Positions 1 through 6,819 of a DNA stretch of 10,050 nt are shown here, piece after piece (the stretch's first letter is position 1; each line of letters starts with the position of its first letter). Position numbers and translations under genes: made by a program. The stretch lies in contig JAQTRT010000094.1 of assembly GCA_028711675.1 (NCBI GenBank), forward strand, positions 1 to 10,050, given 5' to 3'. The stretch is from a bacterium. Lineage in GTDB: Bacteria > Spirochaetota > JAHITG01. The notes beneath the pieces were generated by a model, which made no database searches, was not told the DNA's origin, and saw only the letters and a list, made by a program, of their open reading frames with translations.

Positions 1-2
1 CT

Positions 3-1217
3 CTTATGGCCTCGGAAGCAGGCCAGCAGGAGAGCGCAGACCTGCCTTTTGTGCGGCAGGTCGATATTTCGTTTAATTATATCAGGTATTTCCAGTCCCT
101 CAATTACGGCGCTCTGTTCAGCACGTTCAGTCTGAAAAAAATAGGGACCTTCGGTCTGGGAGTGGTCACGCTTGTTTATGATGAAATAATAAGGACAGAG
201 CTGACAGCCAGTGAGGACTATGTGACCAAGGGTACCATCAACCTTGTTGATTACGCTTTTCTTCTGAATTACGGGATCATGCTGGACAGGCATATCAGGC
301 TGGGCATCAATCTGAAAGCTGCTTTCAGGAGTCCCCATGACGCTCAATTGAATTATTTTCTTTACGATGCAGGCTTCATTTATCAGGAGGAGGAGTGGGG
401 TATCGGCCTTTCCGTAAAAGAGATCGCACCGGTCCTGTTCAGCCGGGAACTGCAGTATGACCTTCCTGTTGATCTCCATCTGGGGGGTCATTATCTGGTC
501 CGTGAGAAGAAACTTCTCATCTCGCCCCTTGACCGGATCATGATAACAGCCGAACTGCGGAAAAAGCTATACCATGAAATGATCTTTTCAACAGGCCTTG
601 AATACACATGGCGGAATTTTATTTCCGTAAGAGCCGGCTGTCAGATCAACGGAAATGACGACGGATTAAAGGCCGGAGCAGGCGTGCGTTATAAGACTTA
701 TGAGCTCAATTACGCCTTTAATTCCTATACGGACCTGGGTTATGTCCATTATTTCGGATTGAACATAGGGATAGGCCCCGGTTCACGCGCCGCCGCGCAT
801 GAGGGGCTGCGGGCAAGGACCAATATCCTTGTCCTCCAATTCGATAACCTGACAAAGAACAATGAGCTTGATTTCCTGGAGAAGACCATCAGGGAAGAGA
901 TCAGGTTCTGCATACAGAAGAGCAGTAACGGATATAATATGGCAGAGGATATCCGGGTCTCTGTGCCTGTCGGTTCCGGCAATCCCGATGAAAAAGTGTC
1001 AAAGGAACTTTTAAACCGCCATAAGGTGAAATACTTCATCACAGGGAACATCGTCGAGATCGAGAATAAGGTAAAGATCAATATTTATGTTTATGACCTG
1101 GCCCATAACAGCCTGGCCAGGGCAGACTCCTATACAGGCGAGGTGAACCAGGGCTTTCTGGCTGACTTTGACCAGTTCCTGGCTCTTAATATAATACCTT
1201 TATTTAAGAAAGATTGA
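3..1217 (+). CDS. PorV/UPF0164-like outer-membrane beta-barrel fused to a C-terminal TolB-N/FlgO-like domain (5' partial)
   Basis: The reading frame is open to the left edge, so the ATG at 6 is probably internal; the family's N-terminal segment (signal peptide and the glycine-rich region ending in an NPAG-like motif) would lie upstream. Counting from that ATG, residues about 20-257 are alternating aromatic/polar strands separated by turns, ending in 'YAFNSYTDLGYVHYFGLNI', the usual last strands of PorV/PorQ/UPF0164 barrels. Residues about 272-380 look different: 'ILVLQFDNL', an amphipathic helix, 'VKYFITGNIVEIENKVKIN' and 'IYVYDLAHNSLARADSYTG', the pattern of the N-terminal TolB/adenylate-cyclase-associated/FlgO-type domain. 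The protein should sit in the outer membrane with the C-terminal domain in the periplasm. The barrel assignment is fairly strong; the C-terminal domain is recognised by pattern only. Its partner or cargo is unknown. It ends 22 nt before the next start. Confidence 0.8.
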   Translation, partial: LMASEAGQQESADLPFVRQVDISFNYIRYFQSLNYGALFSTFSLKKIGTFGLGVVTLVYDEIIRTELTASEDYVTKGTINLVDYAFLLNYGIMLDRHIRLGINLKAAFRSPHDAQLNYFLYDAGFIYQEEEWGIGLSVKEIAPVLFSRELQYDLPVDLHLGGHYLVREKKLLISPLDRIMITAELRKKLYHEMIFSTGLEYTWRNFISVRAGCQINGNDDGLKAGAGVRYKTYELNYAFNSYTDLGYVHYFGLNIGIGPGSRAAAHEGLRARTNILVLQFDNLTKNNELDFLEKTIREEIRFCIQKSSNGYNMAEDIRVSVPVGSGNPDEKVSKELLNRHKVKYFITGNIVEIENKVKINIYVYDLAHNSLARADSYTGEVNQGFLADFDQFLALNIIPLFKKD

Positions 1218-1239
1218 ACAAAGCTGCCGGATCTTTTCC

Positions 1240-1644
1240 GTGGATCTTTACTTAATAGATGATTATCAATATGATCTGCTTCCTGTGAGATACTTCTTAA
1301 TAAGCCAGGTGTTTGGTAAGCCTTTTAATGTGTCTGAAAAAGTTATTATGCCTGACCGCGAAGTAAAAACAATAAGAGATTTGATCTATTATCAGTATGC
1401 CAAGATCATTTCCAAACGGGCGTTTGACCAGCCGGACGGGAAATCCACAAAAGGACTTTATACCTTTTATCAATCCCAACATCCGGAAGAAAAGAAATTC
1501 TATGACATTATCCCGGTCCTGCTGGAAAAGAAGTATCTGAAGACTATATATAACTGCCATGAATGTGCCGAGACACTCGATAAAGTTGATTTAAATGGCG
1601 ATGAAAAAATCACTGTTTCAGATATAGATTGTATTATCCATTGA
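1240..1644 (+). CDS. Small hypothetical protein with a C-terminal dockerin/EF-hand-like calcium loop
   Basis: This is a 134-residue frame opening with GTG; no other start lies between the upstream in-frame stop (1192-1194) and 1240, and I see no good Shine-Dalgarno, so the start is weakly supported. I do not recognise the family with confidence. The C-terminus has a CxxC (C106, C109) followed by 'DLNGDEKITVSD' (D117, N119, D121, K123, T125, D128), which matches the 12-residue calcium loop of dockerin/EF-hand repeats; only one loop is present, while a cellulosomal dockerin has two. Residues 45-62 ('IRDLIYYQYAKIISKRAF') faintly recall a region of some archaeal/bacterial HNH-type proteins, but no HNH residues follow. 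No signal peptide is seen. It could be a small intact protein or the 3' remnant of a larger gene. AT-rich composition sets it apart from the leuS operon. Confidence 0.45.
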   Translation: MDLYLIDDYQYDLLPVRYFLISQVFGKPFNVSEKVIMPDREVKTIRDLIYYQYAKIISKRAFDQPDGKSTKGLYTFYQSQHPEEKKFYDIIPVLLEKKYLKTIYNCHECAETLDKVDLNGDEKITVSDIDCIIH

Positions 1645-1666
1645 GCATTTTTCTTAAATAAAAAAC

Positions 1667-1700
1667 TTGAAATTCCTGAAAAAAGATTATACTATAGAAT
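1667..1700 (+). promoter_or_regulatory. Candidate promoter and operator of the toxin-antitoxin module
   Basis: TTGAAA at 1667-1672 could be a -35 box; TATACT at 1688-1693 (15-nt spacing) or TACTAT at 1690-1695 (17-nt spacing) could be the -10. An imperfect dyad, ATTATACTATAGAAT (1686-1700, 5 of 7 pairs complementary around 1693), overlaps the -10. Ribbon-helix-helix antitoxins commonly autorepress by binding such dyads, so this is a plausible operator. The assignment rests on position and motif only. Confidence 0.35.
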
Positions 1701-1734
1701 GAAAGTGAATAAAATTGAAGGAAGGTGAATACCT

Positions 1735-1977
1735 ATGGCTAAAACTATTACATTGCGGCTGGATGATACAGTGTACAATCTGTTTCATGAAGCCGCAGTT
1801 GAAGACAACAGAAGCATATCCAACTTGATCGAGACGCTTGCCTTGCGAAAACTTAAAGAAGGGTATTATGCGGATGAAAGCGAGATGAAAGAGATATTAT
1901 CTGACAAAAGTCTGTTAAAAAAGTTAAAGACCGGTCATTCTGATGCAAGGCATAGAAAAGGAAGAATGATTGGATAA
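1735..1977 (+). CDS. Ribbon-helix-helix antitoxin, RelB/CopG-like (type II toxin-antitoxin)
   Basis: The 80-residue protein has a clear ribbon-helix-helix layout: beta strand 'KTITLRL' (residues 3-9), helix A from about 10 to 25 ('DDTVYNLFHEAAVEDN') and helix B about 27-40 ('SISNLIETLALRKL'). A charged tail follows (about 48-79, 'EMKEILSDKSLLKKLKTG'), the usual toxin-wrapping segment. Such proteins dimerise, bind the operator through the paired strands and neutralise the partner RelE/ParE toxin. The start is well supported: a purine-rich Shine-Dalgarno (GGAAGGTG, 1720-1727) lies 7 nt before ATG. The stop overlaps the start of the adjacent toxin frame by 8 nt, the usual coupling of these modules. 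The antitoxin looks intact although the toxin is frameshifted. The family is clear; the exact subfamily name is not. Confidence 0.88.
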   Translation: MAKTITLRLDDTVYNLFHEAAVEDNRSISNLIETLALRKLKEGYYADESEMKEILSDKSLLKKLKTGHSDARHRKGRMIG

Positions 1978-2247
1978 ATACAGGATATTTGAGACCGGAC
2001 AATTTATTAAGGACCTGGCACAAGGCTATAAAGGCCAGCAAACAAGAATCAGAAAAAAATTATTAGAATATGTTTACCCTCAATTACGGATGAATCATTA
2101 TTACGGAAAAATATTAAAAAGCTGAAAGATTTTAATCCTGAGACCTGGCGGTACCGGATCGGAGATTATAGATTTTTTTATGAGATATCTGAAAAAGAAC
2201 ATATTGTTTATATGATCACAGCAGATAATAGAAAAGACAGTTATTAA
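1970..2247 (+). pseudogene. RelE/ParE-family toxin, disrupted by a one-base frameshift
   Basis: From TTG at 1970 the frame reads 'LDKYRIFETGQFIKDLAQG' and on to 'YVYPQLRMNHYYGK', then stops at 2123-2125 after 51 codons. From 2113 the neighbouring frame continues the family pattern without a gap: 'IKKLKDFNPETWRYRIGDY', 'RFFYEISEKEHIVYMITA', 'DNRKDSY', stop at 2245-2247. Adding one A to the five-A run at 2107-2111 would join the halves as '...YYGKNIKKLKDF...', a 92-residue RelE-like protein of normal length. The C-terminal half holds the basic/aromatic residues usual for these RNases (W-R-Y-R-I and D-x-R-K-D). The intact toxin would cleave mRNA at the ribosome or poison another target and be held by the antitoxin just upstream. 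A homopolymer sequencing or assembly error would look the same as true inactivation; translational slippage is less likely. Confidence 0.82.
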
Positions 2248-2516
2248 ATCTTCCAAAGTCAAATTAAGTTTATTAAATGGTTTTTTAAGGCTGGCCCTGG
2301 TTTTTTTATGCGTTTTACTCAGTGTATTAACTCCTGATATCTCCTCTATAAAAACGATCTACCGGTTATTATGTTTCTTATAAACAGCTGTGAATGTCGC
2401 CTTTATTTTTTCATTGATTTTTTAAAAAAAAGATATATTTTACATTATTGCAGATCGCGGGCTTGTGCCAGGAGAGAATCTGTGACAGGAAATAAGATTT
2501 AGGAGTTTATATATAA
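2248..2516. other. AT-rich intergenic stretch upstream of leuS
   Basis: About 270 bp with many T and A runs. A start-less frame at 2216-2383 encodes a lysine-rich stretch followed by a hydrophobic run ('LALVFLCVLLSVL'), resembling a signal peptide, but it has no ATG, GTG or TTG. I see no convincing rho-independent terminator after the toxin and no tRNA or riboswitch-like structure. The right end carries the leuS Shine-Dalgarno (TAGGAG, 2500-2505, 11 nt before ATG). Confidence 0.5.
2414..2441 (+). promoter_or_regulatory. Weak candidate promoter for the leuS operon
   Basis: TTGATT (2414-2419) followed after 16 nt by TATTTT (2436-2441) lies in a very AT-rich segment about 75 nt before the leuS start. 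TATATT at 2434-2439 is a better -10 match but only 14 nt away. In sequence this AT-rich such matches arise easily, so this only marks where a promoter would be expected. Confidence 0.25.
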
Positions 2517-5000
2517 ATGAAAGAATACAGTTTCAAGGAGATCGAGCCGAAATGGATTGGATACTGGGAAAAGGAAGGGACCTTCAGGTCCTCCTTCAAT
2601 CCGGATAAAACCAAGTATTATGTGCTGGTCATGTTCCCTTATCCTTCCGGAAGGATCCACATGGGCCATGTCAGGAACTATGTGATAGGCGACCTGATAG
2701 CCCGGTATAAAAAAATGAAAGGGTTCAATGTGCTCCATCCCATCGGCTGGGACGCGTTCGGCATGCCGGCCGAGAACGCCGCCATCCAGAAAGGCGTTGC
2801 TCCGTCCCAATGGACCTATGAGAATATCAGCTATATGAAATCCCAGCTCAAGAAGATCGGCATCTCGTATGACTGGGAAAGGGAAGTGGCTGCCTGCGAC
2901 GAGGAATATTACAAATGGGGCCAGTGGTTCTTTTTAAAATTGTACGAGAAAGGCCTGGCTTACAAGAAGAAATCCTCGGTGAACTGGTGCCCCCAGTGCA
3001 AGACCGTGCTGGCCAACGAGCAGGTGATCGACGGCGGATGCTGGCGCTGCGACACGCAGGTGGAACAGACGCAGCTCGAACAATGGTTCTTCAAGATCAC
3101 GGATTACAGCCAGCAGCTCCTGGATGACCATGGACTGCTCGAAGGGAAATGGCCGGAAAAGGTCCTCACCATGCAGAAGAACTGGATCGGCCGCTCGGAA
3201 GGAGTGACCGTGAACTTTAGAAGGGAGGGCGGCCGGGATTTTCCCATCTTTACGACCAGGCCGGATACTGTCTTCGGCGTCACGTTCATGGCCCTTTCGC
3301 CTGAGAGCCCTCTGGCAGAGGAGATCATCAGCCGGGCAGATGCCGGATTAAAAAAAGAGCTTCTCCGTTTTCTGGATAAAGTGAAGAAGCAGAACATCGA
3401 AAAACGGAGGACCGGTGATTACGAGAAAGAGGGCATTTTCACCGGCCAGTATATCATCAATCCTCTCAATGATACCAAAGTGCCGTTATACATCGCCAAC
3501 TTCGTGCTCATGGAATACGGGACCGGCGCTATCATGGCTGTGCCCGGCCATGACCAGCGGGATTTTGAATTCGCAAAAAAATATAAAATACCCTTAAAGG
3601 TGGTCATCCAGCCTGAAGGTGAGGAGCTTGTCCCGGAAAAAATGGAACAGGCATATACAGAGGACGGCATCATGGTCCATTCCGAACCCTTCAACGGAAA
3701 AAAGAACAGGGAAGCCATCCGCCTTATCATTGATTACATTGAATTGAAAAAACTGGGTAAACGGACCATTCATTATAAACTGAAAGATTGGCTCGTCTCC
3801 AGGCAGAGATACTGGGGTAATCCCATCCCTGTCATTTACTGCGATAAATGCGGCACAATACCTGTTCCGGAGAAGGATTTACCGGTCAAGCTGCCGCTGG
3901 ATATCAAGATCACGGCAGAGGGCGGGTCACCCCTGGCCCGGAGCAAAGAGTTCGTCAATGTGAAATGTCCCAAATGCAGCGGTCCGGCCAGACGCGAGAC
4001 CGATACCATGGACACGTTCGTGGATTCCTCCTGGTACTATGCCCGGTACTGTTCTCCGAGATATAAGGGAGCGCCTTTTGAAAAAAAGGAGGCTAATTAC
4101 TGGATGCCGGTGGACCAGTATATCGGCGGCATCGAGCATGCCATCCTGCATCTGATGTACGCCCGTTTCTTCTGCAAGGTCATGCGCGATCTGGACCTCC
4201 TGGACGCGGACGAGCCGTTCGCGCGGCTCCTGACCCAGGGAATGGTGATCAAGGACGGCGCGAAGATGAGCAAGTCCAAAGGCAATGTCGTGGACCCGGA
4301 CGATATCATCGGCCGTTACGGCGCTGACACGCTCAGGCTCTTTATCCTGTTCGCTTCGCCGCCGGAAAAGGACCTGGAATGGAGCGATAAAGGCATTGAA
4401 GGCTCGGCCCGCTTCATCAACCGTTTCTGGAAGTTCATCAGCGAGAACCTGGAACATATCGGAAAGAACAAGGATAAGGAATTGGACCCGTCCGGCCTGA
4501 ACAAGGAACAAAAAGATTTATACATTCATCTGAACCGGACCATCCAGAAGGTTTCAGATGACCTGGAAGAGACGTTCCATTTCAATACATCCATTGCCTC
4601 GGTCATGGAACTGATGAACGAGCTAACGCGTTATGAATTTAAAACTGCTGAGGACCATATTCTCCTGAACACCGTTGCGCGGAAACTGCTCGTTATCCTG
4701 AATCCTTTTATCCCTTTCCTTACGGAAGAACTGTGGCAGGAGATCGGATACAGCGGAACGGTCTTTAGCCAGGACTGGGCGGGCTTCAATCAGGATTACG
4801 TAAAGTTCAATTCCTACGAAATGGTGGTCCAGGTGAACGGCAAGATAAAAAGCAAGATACAGGCGGAGCTCGATACCGGAATCGATAAAATGAAAGAGAT
4901 CGCCCTGGGGGATGTGAAAATAAAGGAAGCATTGAAAGGTAAGGAATTATTAAAGGTAATTCCCGTTCTGAACAAACTTGTGAACATTGTTGTCAGATAA
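2517..5000 (+). CDS. leuS: Leucyl-tRNA synthetase
   Basis: Cytosolic class Ia enzyme that activates leucine with ATP and charges tRNA-Leu. The 827 residues fit the bacterial family (about 800-860). The HIGH motif is 'PYPSGRIHMGH' (41-51) and the KMSKS loop is 583-587. The CP1 editing domain has the threonine-rich loop 'TTRPDTVFG' (246-254) and 'GTGAIMAVPGHDQRD' (335-349), with D349 at the conserved editing aspartate. Two Cys pairs form each of two probable zinc knuckles: C158/C161 with C175/C178, and C442/C445 with C484/C487. Only a few residues separate the catalytic core from KMSKS ('GMVIKDGAKMSKSKG'), so the leucine-specific insertion of E. coli-type enzymes is absent. The C-terminus ('KVIPVLNKLVNIVV') is normal. 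TAGGAG 11 nt upstream supports the ATG. It heads the run of four + strand genes and its stop overlaps the next gene's Shine-Dalgarno. Confidence 0.98.
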   Translation: MKEYSFKEIEPKWIGYWEKEGTFRSSFNPDKTKYYVLVMFPYPSGRIHMGHVRNYVIGDLIARYKKMKGFNVLHPIGWDAFGMPAENAAIQKGVAPSQWTYENISYMKSQLKKIGISYDWEREVAACDEEYYKWGQWFFLKLYEKGLAYKKKSSVNWCPQCKTVLANEQVIDGGCWRCDTQVEQTQLEQWFFKITDYSQQLLDDHGLLEGKWPEKVLTMQKNWIGRSEGVTVNFRREGGRDFPIFTTRPDTVFGVTFMALSPESPLAEEIISRADAGLKKELLRFLDKVKKQNIEKRRTGDYEKEGIFTGQYIINPLNDTKVPLYIANFVLMEYGTGAIMAVPGHDQRDFEFAKKYKIPLKVVIQPEGEELVPEKMEQAYTEDGIMVHSEPFNGKKNREAIRLIIDYIELKKLGKRTIHYKLKDWLVSRQRYWGNPIPVIYCDKCGTIPVPEKDLPVKLPLDIKITAEGGSPLARSKEFVNVKCPKCSGPARRETDTMDTFVDSSWYYARYCSPRYKGAPFEKKEANYWMPVDQYIGGIEHAILHLMYARFFCKVMRDLDLLDADEPFARLLTQGMVIKDGAKMSKSKGNVVDPDDIIGRYGADTLRLFILFASPPEKDLEWSDKGIEGSARFINRFWKFISENLEHIGKNKDKELDPSGLNKEQKDLYIHLNRTIQKVSDDLEETFHFNTSIASVMELMNELTRYEFKTAEDHILLNTVARKLLVILNPFIPFLTEELWQEIGYSGTVFSQDWAGFNQDYVKFNSYEMVVQVNGKIKSKIQAELDTGIDKMKEIALGDVKIKEALKGKELLKVIPVLNKLVNIVVR

Positions 5001-5011
5001 GGATCCTTATA

Positions 5012-5905
5012 ATGAAAGTAAGCGGTTTTACATTTGTCAAGGATGCGGTGAGATTTTCCTTTCCTGTCGTGGAGTCCATCCGGTCCATGCTGCCGGTCTG
5101 CGACGAGGTCATCGTCAACGTGGGCCTGCCTGATACGGACAATACGTTCAATCATATCCGGAAGAACGTCAGGAGCAGCAAGGTGAGGATCATCCGCACA
5201 GAGTGGGACCCGCTCTTTAAGGTCAAAGGCCGTATCCTGGCCCAGCAGACCAATATCCCTTTATACCAGTGTAAAGGGGACTGGTGCCTCTATCTCCAGG
5301 CTGACGAAGTCCTGCACGAGGATGACCATGCTGCGCTGGTCCGGTCCATGAAAGAGAACCTGAAAGACGGGAAAGTGGAAGGCCTGGTCTTCGATTACCT
5401 TCATTTTTTCGGCAGTTACAGGACCTATGTCCGGTCCTATCACTGGTATAAACGGGAGATACGGATCGTGCGGAACCATATCGGCGTCACGTCCTGGCGT
5501 TCGGCCCAGAGCTTCCGCATCGACGGCCGCAAGCTTTTTGTGAAACCCGCGCATGGCCGCGTCTTTCATTACGGCTGGGTGCGGCCTCCTGAAGCCATGA
5601 TCGCCAAGAAACAGTACCATGATTCGCTCCACCACGGCAACAGGGTCTTTCAGGAAGAGAAGGACCGGTACAGGACCTATTTCGAGTTCGTGGACCAGAT
5701 CGATCCGTTCATGATCGCGGAATACAATGCCTCTCATCCTGTTGTTATGCAGAAAAGGATCAGGGAATGGAAATACGTGTTCGACAAGACTAAAAGCCAT
5801 CATAAGATCAGTTCCCGGGACATCCGTTACAGGCTCACGGACATCCTCAGCAGCCTGACAGGCTTCAGATTAGGTGAATACCGGAATTTTAAACTGATCA
5901 AATAA
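5012..5905 (+). CDS. Family 2 (GT-A fold) glycosyltransferase
   Basis: The 297-residue protein starts like GT2 enzymes ('MKVSGFTFVKDAVRFSFPV'), with a first strand-helix unit and 'CDEVIVNVGLPDTD' (30-43). 'WCLYLQADEVLHEDD' (91-105) carries the acidic metal/nucleotide-sugar site, with ADE (97-99) in the place of the DxD motif. A later histidine/tryptophan block ('AHGRVFHYGWVRPPEAM', 180-196) is typical of this GT2-like subgroup. There are no obvious membrane segments, so it probably acts at the cytoplasmic face on an envelope polysaccharide, lipid or protein acceptor; donor and acceptor cannot be read from sequence. The ATG is supported by TAAGGA (4998-5003), which overlaps the leuS stop, with 8-nt spacing. 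Gaps of 11 nt to leuS and 8 nt to ispH suggest co-transcription. Nothing ties it to isoprenoid metabolism except position. Confidence 0.85.
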   Translation: MKVSGFTFVKDAVRFSFPVVESIRSMLPVCDEVIVNVGLPDTDNTFNHIRKNVRSSKVRIIRTEWDPLFKVKGRILAQQTNIPLYQCKGDWCLYLQADEVLHEDDHAALVRSMKENLKDGKVEGLVFDYLHFFGSYRTYVRSYHWYKREIRIVRNHIGVTSWRSAQSFRIDGRKLFVKPAHGRVFHYGWVRPPEAMIAKKQYHDSLHHGNRVFQEEKDRYRTYFEFVDQIDPFMIAEYNASHPVVMQKRIREWKYVFDKTKSHHKISSRDIRYRLTDILSSLTGFRLGEYRNFKLIK

Positions 5906-5913
5906 AGGCTTGT

Positions 5914-6783
5914 ATGGAGAAGAAAAACAATATCATTATCAGGATCTCCAGGCACGTGGGATACTGCGGCGGGGTGAGGCGTACCCTTAATATCGTCGAC
6001 GAGCTTCTCAGGACACGTTCCAATAAAAAGATATATATGCTGGGCGAGATCGTGCATAACGAGTTCGTCCTGAACAAGCTGAAAGAGCAGGGCCTCAGCA
6101 TTATCAATGATTTTCAGGAGGCCCGCGGTGGTTTGCTCGTGATACAGAGCCACGGTATCACGGAAGCCCTGGCCGACCGCATCAGATCATCGGGTATCGA
6201 GTATCTTGATACCACATGCCCCATGGTAAAGAACATCCACCGGAATATAAAGGACCTCGAGGCCAGGGGATATTTCCCCGTCATCATCGGTGCCAAAGAC
6301 CATTCCGAGGTGATCGGTATCGCGGGCCAGGTAAAAGAGTCCCGGGTCTTCCGGAAACCGGAAGCGGTCGAGCCTGCGCTGCTGCGGGACAAAGAACGCG
6401 TGGGTATCGTCATCCAGTCCACGTTCATCGAGGAAGAGGCCATGAAGATCGTGGAGAAGATCAGGACCTGCGTAAAAGAGGTGGTCCTGGAAGATACCAT
6501 CTGCCTGCCCACCAAGGAGAGGCAGAAGGATGTTTATGAGAATTCGGACAGGTATGACTGTGTCTTTATCATCGGCTCCGTTACCAGCGCCAACACAAAG
6601 AACCTGTACGAGATCGCCCGCCAGAAGAACGAACACTCCTTCCTGATATCAACGCCTGAGGATCTGGAGAGGATCGATTTGGGCCGGTGTACCCGGTTCT
6701 ATGTGGTCTCCGGGGCGTCCACGCCCCTTGAACTGATAGAAAAGTTCGTGGCAAAGATAAGGGAAGTGAAAGAGGACCACTGA
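5914..6783 (+). CDS. ispH: 4-hydroxy-3-methylbut-2-enyl diphosphate reductase
   Basis: Last enzyme of the MEP pathway: a cytosolic iron-sulfur reductase converting HMBPP to IPP and DMAPP. The three cluster cysteines are C18 ('VGYCGGVRR'), C102 ('DTTCPMVK') and C197 ('DTICLPTKERQ'). Substrate-pocket residues are also in place: H48 ('GEIVHNE'), H80 ('QSHGI'), H130 and the catalytic E132 ('DHSEV'), T170, S225/N227 ('TSANT') and S269 ('GASTP'). The position after S225 is alanine rather than the serine of E. coli; it varies within the family. Length 289 is normal, with no ribosomal-protein-S1 fusion. The ATG follows AAAGG (5904-5908) by 5 nt, overlapping the glycosyltransferase stop. It lies 36 nt before the phytoene/squalene synthase gene, which consumes downstream prenyl diphosphates. 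Presence of ispH implies the MEP rather than the mevalonate route. Confidence 0.97.
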   Translation: MEKKNNIIIRISRHVGYCGGVRRTLNIVDELLRTRSNKKIYMLGEIVHNEFVLNKLKEQGLSIINDFQEARGGLLVIQSHGITEALADRIRSSGIEYLDTTCPMVKNIHRNIKDLEARGYFPVIIGAKDHSEVIGIAGQVKESRVFRKPEAVEPALLRDKERVGIVIQSTFIEEEAMKIVEKIRTCVKEVVLEDTICLPTKERQKDVYENSDRYDCVFIIGSVTSANTKNLYEIARQKNEHSFLISTPEDLERIDLGRCTRFYVVSGASTPLELIEKFVAKIREVKEDH

Positions 6784-6800
6784 GGCCGGAGATGGTCCGG
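6774..6800 (+). other. Two mutually exclusive short hairpins over the ispH stop
   Basis: GGACCA (6774-6779) can pair with TGGTCC (6793-6798), a 6-bp stem that puts the ispH stop codon in its loop. CCGGA (6786-6790) can instead pair with TCCGG (6796-6800), a 5-bp stem with a 5-nt loop. The two share 6796-6798 and cannot coexist. No T-run follows, so this is not a rho-independent terminator. Any effect on expression of the next gene is speculative. Confidence 0.3.
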
Positions 6801-6819
6801 GACTGCAGGTATTCAAAGA

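Noticed and set aside
1096..1122. Palindromic CTGGCCAG near CCTGGCCC as a regulatory repeat
   Set aside because: It sits within the coding C-terminal domain of the barrel protein and fits ordinary codon choice.
2283..2308. GGCTGGCCCTGG followed by seven T as a terminator
   Set aside because: The GC-rich part does not fold into a stable stem with a usable loop, so the T-run alone is not enough.
3927..4511. Minus-strand 194-codon frame inside leuS
   Set aside because: It lies antisense to leuS across the segment that includes the KMSKS loop, has no recognisable domain, and is explained by the codon composition of leuS.
4943..4964. GGAATT/AATTCC inverted repeat near the 3' end of leuS
   Set aside because: A 6-bp stem inside coding sequence with no T-run; leuS and its neighbour are closely coupled, so a terminator here is unlikely.
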